NCBI GenBank assembly: GCA_028583605.1
Contig: CM053332.1
Coordinates: forward strand, 15,840,767-15,904,766
Reading direction: 5' to 3'
Origin: Dastarcus helophoroides
Taxonomy: Eukaryota > Arthropoda > Insecta > Coleoptera > Bothrideridae
DNA: 64,000 nt
Shown piece by piece: positions 59,301-64,000 of the stretch (position 1 is its first letter; each line of letters starts with the position of its first letter). The translations under genes were made by a program, and so were the position numbers. The notes under the pieces are model-generated. The model was not told the origin of the DNA and did not search any database. It saw only the letters and a program-made list of their open reading frames with translations.

Positions 59301-62300
59301 AAGGGCCGCTCGAACTACCCCTCTTTGGTCTACCAAGACCTACCCGTCCTCGGCATGCTCGAACAATACGTCTCCAAAATCTTAGTAAAAGCCATCAATT
59401 CCATAGTTGGTTACCGCCCGATTATTCCAGGGCTTACCGAAGCGGCGTCTGCTTTGGTCGGCATCGGTCTCTATCTGAAAACGACCAATGAAAACACCAG
59501 TCCGCAATACGCGCCATACTACAGAGAAGCATTCGATCTCTTCCAAAAGAAGAAGAAAGTGCTGATTAATTACTTGGCTTTCATGAAGAGGTATAGGAAT
59601 CCGTATTTGCACTACGAAGAGCCCTTGCCCCAACTCAAAATCGAGGAATACCAACGGTCGGAGTGCGTTTGCTCCGAAAAAAGCTCGTCACCGTTGCATT
59701 TGTCCAGACTAGACTTTTTATCACCCAAGTAGTTTAGTTTTCATTTTTTATTTTTATTAAATACTGTATACGGTAGTTCACACGATTTTTTCGTGATATC
59801 TGGTATACAACGAACGATTATATTGGTTGAGCTTTAGTGAACACGTTTCTGAAGAACAATTTTCTTCAGCTGGAAAAAATCGTAAAACTACACGAGGATT
59901 ATTTTATTGGAAAAATAAATGACTTCTAATGATTTGCTAAATCTTCTTCCATTTACGTTCTTGTTGAAGCGCTGAGAAATCTCTCATTTTCTTCCTGAAT
60001 TAGAATAGTTGACTCAAAATTCCTTGTAGAATTGCATGGATCAATACTAGGAACTAGTATTTCTCTATTCGATTCAATTATGTTACAATCAAATTGACAC
60101 CATTAACTATAAATTTCGATGTAAGCATTACAAACAGTTAAATTCTAATTATTATGTATTTGGTTGGTTTTTTGGGTACCTTTTTACTTTAATCATAACC
60201 ACTAATCGCGTTTAGTATTTGTTTTGACTATTTTTAATTTTTCTTATTCTACTCAAAACGTCTTCTGATCATTTGGATTTGGTCTTATAAAGGCGCGTCC
60301 GAATTTTATCCGAAGATAAAATTCAGACGCTCTTCTCGTTGACCAATAAAATACTTAGAAGTATAAGAACAATTAATTACTGCAGGAATGTAAAATACTA
60401 AAATTTTATTGGTCCATATAGATATTGCAATTTGCTAACAAAAAAAAAAAGGTAATTATAAAGAGAATTCGTTGTGATTTCCAACACTCTTACAGTTTTT
60501 GTTCTAATTTGGTTGCTATTTTCCTTATTAAAAATATTGTGGAATCTAATGTTTCAGTCCATTTGTTAAAGTGATGACACTAAAACATCAATTAGATTGT
60601 TCTTACGAGAATTTTCTGTATATTTTCACGATATTTTGTTTCAGTACGTCGAGTACCAGTACCTGACTCGAGATTCGATTACTTATGCGAGTACTTTAAG
60701 CCTTTAAGGTAAGTAGAATGGTGCTAAAATGCTCGTCGACTGATTCTAGCGTGTATTCGAAAAAAAATTGGAGGTGACTGATTTTAAAAGATTTACGTAC
60801 GTTCGAATTTCGATCTTTCGTGATTTCGTGAACCCCCAAGTTTTTACCCGCCGCTCCTTTAGTACTTTCCAAACTGGTCATTTAAAAGTTATTAGATCAC
60901 TGGAACACGACATTAACCGATAATCGACGTTTAACAGCTAAAATATGTGCGGCACATTTTTGAAATGTTTGAAGAAATGCCCAAGTTCGTAAGTTCCCAC
61001 CGACCGTGCGGCGCCTCAAAATTGACGGTGACCAAATTGGTCATAACCACCAATTGGTAAGCAAATTATTTCGGTCGTTATTATATTTCGTCTGTGTACA
61101 CACAGCTCGTGAATAATGACCACAAATTTGATCTGTTTAATGTCATGTTTCGAGAAAATGCAGGTGCGTGTAGTTAATAAATTGTATTCGACGACAAAAA
61201 CCCTCGAAAGAAAAACGATGGTAATGGTCGGAGCTAAATCTAATATCGCCCTCGATTTTATCCTGATTCGTCAAAATCAAGTAATTTTCTTATTTTCTCG
61301 ACTGACTTATTGCTTCGTTAGAGGTAATTATATTAAAACGACTGAACTTTTTATGCATCCTAAATAAAGTCTGAGGCTAATTTTTGAAATTAAAAGCTAA
61401 TTTGGGATGTCTCCAGAGTTTTCGCATTCGCCTGATATTTTTCCCTAATCGGATTTTAATTGCGTGAATAAAATATGGGGGTAATAAGGGATTAATACAA
61501 AGGCGTGGTGGACAGTAAATAAGTTATGACATTATTCAAGGTAATGGCATCGGAGTATAGCGTATAATGAGAAGACATTAAATTAATGTGAAAAGATCAC
61601 CACAACTGTTAAAATCATTGTGTAAATGTTTTCAGTTTTTATTAAGTAGGACTAATTTTAAATCTAGTTCTATTTCGGTTAATTCGACTTTAAAAAAAAT
61701 TGATAATGTTTATAAATTTGGAGTCTTTTTTTTTTCGAAATTTCGTAAAATCTCAATTTTCGACATATTTATTGGGATTTAAAGTTTATGCCTGATTATT
61801 ATTTTAAACTTCTACTCCTTAATACGACGACCTCTTTCATAACATTTCGAAAGTTTGGTTATGAAAATTGCTGAATTTTCTCTTTTAAATGTCACGTCTC
61901 GCTAAAAGAGAGTGGCCTTCTTTTAAAAAAATTCTTTCTTTTTCAGTAAGGTGCCCGCCTTCCTTAACGTCGTAGACATAGCAGGTTTAGTCAAAGGTGC
62001 TTCAGAAGGACAAGGTCTCGGAAATGCCTTTTTGTCCCACATCAGCGCTTGTGATTCCATCTTTCATCTATGTCGTAAGTAATTCTTGAACGCTGCAGTA
62101 TCCAATAATTTGTTCATGTGTTAATGTAAACCTGACAAAATAATTAAATACTTGGTAAGAGCAAATGGTTTATAGTCAAACTTTGGATCATTTAATTTTG
62201 ATCGTTATTGCTCTATAACCAAAAATACCCATGAACCAACGATGAAATTTGTGTTTATTTTAATGGTTTTAATTAGGGGCATTTGAGGATGATGATGTTA

Positions 62301-62452
62301 CACACGTTGAAGGGGACGTCAATCCAGTTAGAGATTTGGAAATCATCGGAGAAGAGTTACGATTAAAGGATGAGGAGACTCTGATGAAGAATATTGAAAA
62401 ATTAGAAAGGGTTGTTTGCAGAGGGAACGATAAGAAACTCAAACCAGAATAT
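50168..62452 (+). CDS. Obg-like ATPase 1 (OLA1/YchF family), four coding exons, 3' part beyond the window
   Basis: Cytosolic P-loop ATPase of the OBG/YchF family, which binds ATP rather than GTP and is linked to translation and stress responses. Coding exons are 50168-50348, 60649-60709, 61947-62074 and 62277-62452; together they give 546 nt, 182 codons, of the ~396 expected. The start [13 protein letters not shown] has the family's MPPKK. G1 is GVPNVGKST, followed by [10 protein letters not shown], then [36 protein letters not shown] (G3) and [19 protein letters not shown]. The last exon ends at KKLKPEY with phase 0 before GTAAGT. Introns 2 and 3 are GT-AG. Intron 1 (10.3 kb) requires AT-AC ends to keep the frame and contains an AK9-like sequence and a 1.3-kb (TTCC)n array. 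The acceptor directly before ATG implies an untranslated 5' exon. Confidence 0.95.
50442..50605. repeat. Palindromic element of the hammerhead-like repeat family (core deleted)
   Basis: Left arm GTACAAATCTTGTCCCCTGA ... CACAACAGAGGTTGC joins directly to right arm AACCTCTGTTGTGTG ... GGGGACAAGATTTGTATTTC and the 3' end GATCAGTCCGTTCCACC. The hairpin with the hammerhead-like core is missing between the arms. It lies ~95 bp inside OLA1 intron 1. Confidence 0.85.
50648..51959. repeat. (TTCC)n tetranucleotide array, ~1.3 kb
   Basis: Almost pure TTCC/CCTT repeats with about ten single-base slips. It starts 300 bp after the inferred OLA1 splice donor. The 473-codon Phe-Leu-Pro-Ser frame through it is an artefact. 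Confidence 0.97.
51965..52110 (+). repeat. Dispersed repeat, copy B
   Basis: Same family as 40696-40851: GCGAAGGTGTCTGTCTGTTT, CCGATTTCGACGAAAATTGG and ATACAAAATAAGCTCCTTTT. Here too it adjoins a long simple repeat. Confidence 0.6.
52111..53620. repeat. AT-rich degenerate repeats in OLA1 intron 1
   Basis: Variants of GTCGAAATTTTGAAAAA without a clear long period. No coding content. Confidence 0.65.
53723..54364 (+). CDS. AK9-like, segment 1: N-terminus and first kinase module
   Basis: Opens with ATG ([20 protein letters not shown]) and contains a degenerate P-loop, [20 protein letters not shown] (54080-54140): the Lys of GxxxxGK(S/T) is replaced by Glu, so this module probably does not bind ATP normally. 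The segment goes on through [18 protein letters not shown] and stops at a TGA that coincides with a frameshift; the following sequence reads [13 protein letters not shown] in the next frame. Confidence 0.75.
   Translation: MKMTNSINIKTNFFELDPDNSEYKIDQSIICTKKILGEIPFLNYEPETYESPENIQWYPFVNTYYNYTEDVDALSRVNHLLSWKPSQTNLLEDRDPKSDDPHFYTEKDVQTHYLSTPPLCFIILGKPNIGEQELGKLIADYWNCVYIDPETLIIEEIESGSRVGQCIEFNLRCGRAIGIDIILRLVQKRVNTQSVLHRGFVLCGLPVIPNDLY
54587..55093 (+). CDS. AK9-like, segment 2
   Basis: Same frame as segment 1 after two compensating shifts in the gap. It includes [20 protein letters not shown] and [20 protein letters not shown], corresponding to the end of the first kinase module, and a helical region ending [12 protein letters not shown]. 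The last residues before the stop are out of frame; the protein continues as [13 protein letters not shown] in the next segment. Confidence 0.7.
   Translation: MIPPDIGTTEDNLCEPPDIGTDYEGQLNCIFDLFVEPFIILYIACSNEDVLSKREEYRYDIYSQKTIDLQKEKSDKLIFSYFSRDPTYNANQLSEEFFDAARTYGADSSRLQHLVRLPRNLKVNIISQLGRYHEKALDHIEKLILKHNHEFFLKLDGRTGCSAYDEYN
55060..56146 (+). CDS. AK9-like, segment 3: second kinase module
   Basis: Contains [20 protein letters not shown], the cysteine-proline spacer typical of AK9, then [20 protein letters not shown] and the canonical P-loop [20 protein letters not shown] (about 55462-55520). A long charged helix follows ([20 protein letters not shown]). The frame breaks at an A6-T3 run near 56143; [15 protein letters not shown] follows in another frame. 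Confidence 0.8.
56194..57229 (+). CDS. AK9-like, segment 4: end of module 2 and third kinase module
   Basis: Starts with [20 protein letters not shown], then a linker and the spacer [17 protein letters not shown]. The third P-loop is [20 protein letters not shown] (about 56980-57040), canonical. It ends ...[13 protein letters not shown]; an A6 run at about 57224-57229 shifts the frame and the next segment continues [18 protein letters not shown], the kinase signature. Confidence 0.82.
57230..59045 (+). CDS. AK9-like, segment 5: charged linker and fourth kinase module
   Basis: The longest uninterrupted piece, ~600 codons. It opens with [12 protein letters not shown], then a Lys/Glu-rich coiled-coil-like linker (about 57350-57700). 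The spacer [20 protein letters not shown] precedes the fourth P-loop [20 protein letters not shown] (58232-58290) and the signature [20 protein letters not shown]. The end has [16 protein letters not shown], another spacer. The frame breaks near 59045, after EEFQDTPA. Confidence 0.85.
59046..59732 (+). CDS. AK9-like, segment 6: C-terminal modules in two frames
   Basis: The first part reads [20 protein letters not shown] and [20 protein letters not shown], a last cysteine spacer, up to FISDANAY. After a shift near 59283 the AK9 C-terminal module follows: [40 protein letters not shown] and [20 protein letters not shown], ending in TAG at 59730-59732. ATTAAA lies ~24 bp downstream as a possible polyadenylation signal. 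Confidence 0.8.
59733..60648 (+). other. End of OLA1 intron 1
   Basis: AT-rich, with no gene. A near-perfect hairpin lies at about 60295-60335 (GCGTCCGAATTTTATC with GATAAAATTCAGACGC). The last 40 bases form the pyrimidine-rich acceptor region of the inferred AT-AC intron. Confidence 0.6.
60649..60709 (+). CDS. OLA1 coding exon 2 (61 nt)
   Basis: Encodes (S)[19 protein letters not shown](S), closely matching the family's ESRVPVPD and the CxYxKP that follows. The donor GTAAGT at 60710-60715 is canonical. The exon leaves AG, completed by T of exon 3 to Ser. Confidence 0.93.
60710..61946 (+). other. OLA1 intron 2
   Basis: GTAAGT ... TTTTTCAG. AT-rich, no recognised internal feature; an 83-codon frame at 61116-61367 has no support. 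Confidence 0.85.
61947..62074 (+). CDS. OLA1 coding exon 3 (Walker B/G3)
   Basis: Encodes [38 protein letters not shown] and FHLC. DIAGLV is the G3/Walker B motif and GQGLGNAFL is a family signature. It is preceded by TTTTTCAG and followed by GTAAGT. Confidence 0.96.
62277..62452 (+). CDS. OLA1 coding exon 4
   Basis: Starts after TTTTAATTAG and completes Arg across the junction. It encodes [20 protein letters not shown] and [20 protein letters not shown], then [18 protein letters not shown], the helical domain. It ends in phase 0 before GTAAGT; the next exon (DIM...-like in relatives) is beyond the window. Confidence 0.95.
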
Positions 62453-64000
62453 GTAAGTAGTTCTCACTAAAGCATTGTAGGGTTACTTCACTATTAGCAA
62501 CCTTGGTTACATCGTACATCCTGGTTGATTGCGCGTGGCTGTTAAATACTGCGACTAAACATTTAATGTCATCAATTAACGGCTGAATGATATAACTACC
62601 TGAAGTGGATCTTCACAAAAATTTTGAAATATATCAGAGAAACCATCTCAATTGTGAAATATCTTAACTCAACTGTTGCTCGATTAACAGAAGAAAGTAT
62701 TTCAAACTGATAATATATTTCTTCTTTAATGATATTCCTTTTCCACTTCTGGTTTCCTAGCCGTTTTATCTATCTGGTGGTTTCCTAACCGTTTCCACCT
62801 AAGACACATTTTCAATAAGCCACCTAATTAATATTCGCATGGTTGTTCAGATCTTCGAAGCAAAGTTGATCATCATAAAGCGTCAGGAGCAAAGAATAAA
62901 GAATAGTCATTTTGTAGATGTAGTAACACTTTTACACAATACGAAACCATTCGTGTAGAAGATAATAAGTACACGTTGGAGCAAAGTTGCCAACAACTCG
63001 AAAAAAGGATCATATTATGAGAACGGTGTAAATGTTCTGATAACATCTTCTTTTGACAATCGAATCGTAATGAAATCTCACACGGAGCACTGTCTATTAT
63101 TTAGATAATATGCATCAAATTCGTGTATTTTCTAACCTCGTGTTGAGTCATCTCGCTATAATTGTATGCTTTTTGTATGTCGCTTTTTTTTCTTTTTTAT
63201 TTAATAAAACACAATTATTGAGTCTCACTAGTCACGTCATAACTTGACTACTTTTTGTAACCATCAGGTTCCTGGTGCTCCAACTTTCTGGATGGTAGAT
63301 GCAATATCTTTCTAATTTTGGTGGAAATTCAAATTACAACAAGAATTTGGAATTAACTTCGCCGATGACGCCCCAAGAATGTCGTGATTTTAGTCAGTTT
63401 CTGTTGATTGTTTATTTGCTTAGAAAGAAAATGTTCTCTTTGTCTGCTCTTTTTTTCTCTTCGGTACTGTTCTCTTCTCTCCTCTTTTCTTATCTTTTCT
63501 CCTCTCTTCTTTCCCTTCTCTTCCTACCTTTCCTTTCCTTCTCTTCTCTTCTCGTCTTCCCTTTTCCCCTCTTTTATCTTCTCTTCTTTCCTCTTTTTTT
63601 ATTTTTTCTCGTTTTCTTTTCCTTCCATTCTTTTATCTTTATTCCTCTCCTCTTCTCTCCTTTTCTCTTGTCCGCATTTCTCGTCTTCTATTCTCTCATA
63701 TTTTCTCCCCTTCTCTTCTCTTCTTTCCCTTCTCTTCCTTCTTTTCTCTTCCCTTTATTCTCTTCTCTTCTTTCCCTTCTCTTCTTTCTTTTCTCTTCCT
63801 TTTTTTTTCTCTTTTCTTCTCTTCTCTTCATCTTTTCTCGTTTTCTTTTCCTTTTATTCTCTTCTCTTCATTCCTCTTCTCTTCCTTCCTTTCTTTTCCT
63901 TCCTTTCTTTTTCTTATCTTCCTTCCTTCCTCTTCCTTCTCTTCTCTTCTCTTCTCTTCTCTTCTCTTCTCTTCTCTTCTCTTCTCTTCTCTTCTCTCTC
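62453..64000 (+). other. OLA1 intron 4, partial, ending in a pyrimidine-rich array
   Basis: From 62453 to about 63430 is ordinary AT-rich intron. From 63430 on, the plus strand is CT-rich, built of TTCTC/TTTTC-like pentamers that become a pure (TTCTC)n array in the last ~70 bases and continue past the edge. Confidence 0.8.

Larger units (their letters stand above)
53723..59732 (+). pseudogene. AK9-like multidomain adenylate kinase, full length but frameshifted, nested in OLA1 intron 1
   Basis: AK9 is a large nucleoside mono/diphosphate kinase with several adenylate-kinase-like modules; in mammals it is linked to sperm and cilia energy supply. About 6 kb of nearly continuous coding sequence on the OLA1 strand shows four P-loop modules in AK9 order, repeated (C)PV/FGRTCP and YYFLS-type spacer modules, and the AK9 C-terminal module ([20 protein letters not shown]). 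No introns are visible. The frame changes near 54361, two further points before 54587, 55055-55065, 56143, 56190, 57229 (A6 run), 59045 and 59283. At each break the next frame continues the homologous protein without a gap, so these are small indels, not introns. It is either a decaying (possibly processed) copy or a functional gene with sequencing indels. No poly(A) tract or target duplication was recognised at the ends. G+C is clearly higher than in the flanks. Confidence 0.85.
50349..60648 (+). other. OLA1 intron 1, inferred U2-type AT-AC intron
   Basis: Begins ATAAGTATAA and ends TTTTGTTTCAGTAC. Removing exactly this interval restores NE-S-RVPVPD, which is conserved in OLA1 proteins. Using the adjacent GT (50353) and AG (60644-60645) instead keeps seven extra bases and shifts the frame to a stop. 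ATAAGT differs from the U12 donor ATATCCTT and matches the rare major-spliceosome AT-AC class. Confidence 0.75.

Noticed and set aside
50353..60645. Conventional GT-AG splicing of OLA1 intron 1
   Set aside because: GT at 50353 and AG at 60644-60645 leave seven extra bases and shift the frame into a stop. An earlier AG at 60610 keeps a frame but inserts about 14 unconserved residues into a highly conserved region.

Overview
The window is AT-rich eukaryotic DNA, almost certainly from an arthropod and most likely an insect (a beetle is a guess). The reasons are spliced OLA1 exons, mariner-type transposases of kinds common in insects, short Gypsy-type solo LTRs and a jockey/CR1-like retroposon. 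It is a repeat-dominated region with only two recognisable host genes, both in the last 14 kb. No bacterial-type operon, CRISPR array, rRNA or tRNA was seen.

Layout. 425-4336 is a DNA transposon with ~700-bp inverted repeats. Its protein looks like a FEN/XPG-type nuclease joined to a tesmin-type CXC domain, broken by one in-frame TGA. 4443-6677 is a complete mariner-superfamily element with an intact 356-aa transposase and ~424-bp inverted repeats. 7.8-17.2 kb holds AT-rich degenerate repeats and two long hexanucleotide arrays. 17.3-31 kb holds unidentified coding-like fragments, three solo LTRs, a decayed non-LTR retroposon, and a second mariner-type element split by a 5.5-kb hAT-like insertion that contains a ~443-bp tandem array. 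31.2-44.4 kb holds two more mariner relics, two more hAT-like elements filled with AT-rich repeats, and a pentanucleotide satellite with higher-order structure. 45-48 kb holds inverted-repeat elements and a ~281-bp dimeric tandem array.

Host genes. OLA1 (Obg-like ATPase 1) starts at 50168 and runs off the right edge. Four coding exons (182 codons, about the first half of the protein) lie at 50168-50348, 60649-60709, 61947-62074 and 62277-62452. The conserved reading frame across intron 1 is only obtained with an AT-AC splice pair (ATAAGT ... TAC), a very rare intron type. The 10.3-kb intron 1 contains a 1.3-kb (TTCC)n array and, on the same strand, an essentially full-length, apparently intronless AK9-like (multi-domain adenylate kinase) sequence at 53723-59732. 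That sequence is interrupted by several frameshifts, so it is either a decaying copy or a real gene with indel errors in the assembly.

The most unusual items are the nuclease-CXC transposon, the AT-AC intron with a nested AK9-like gene, the recurrence of 3.5-5.5-kb hAT-like elements that carry satellite-like DNA instead of genes, and a palindromic repeat family with a hammerhead-ribozyme-like core.
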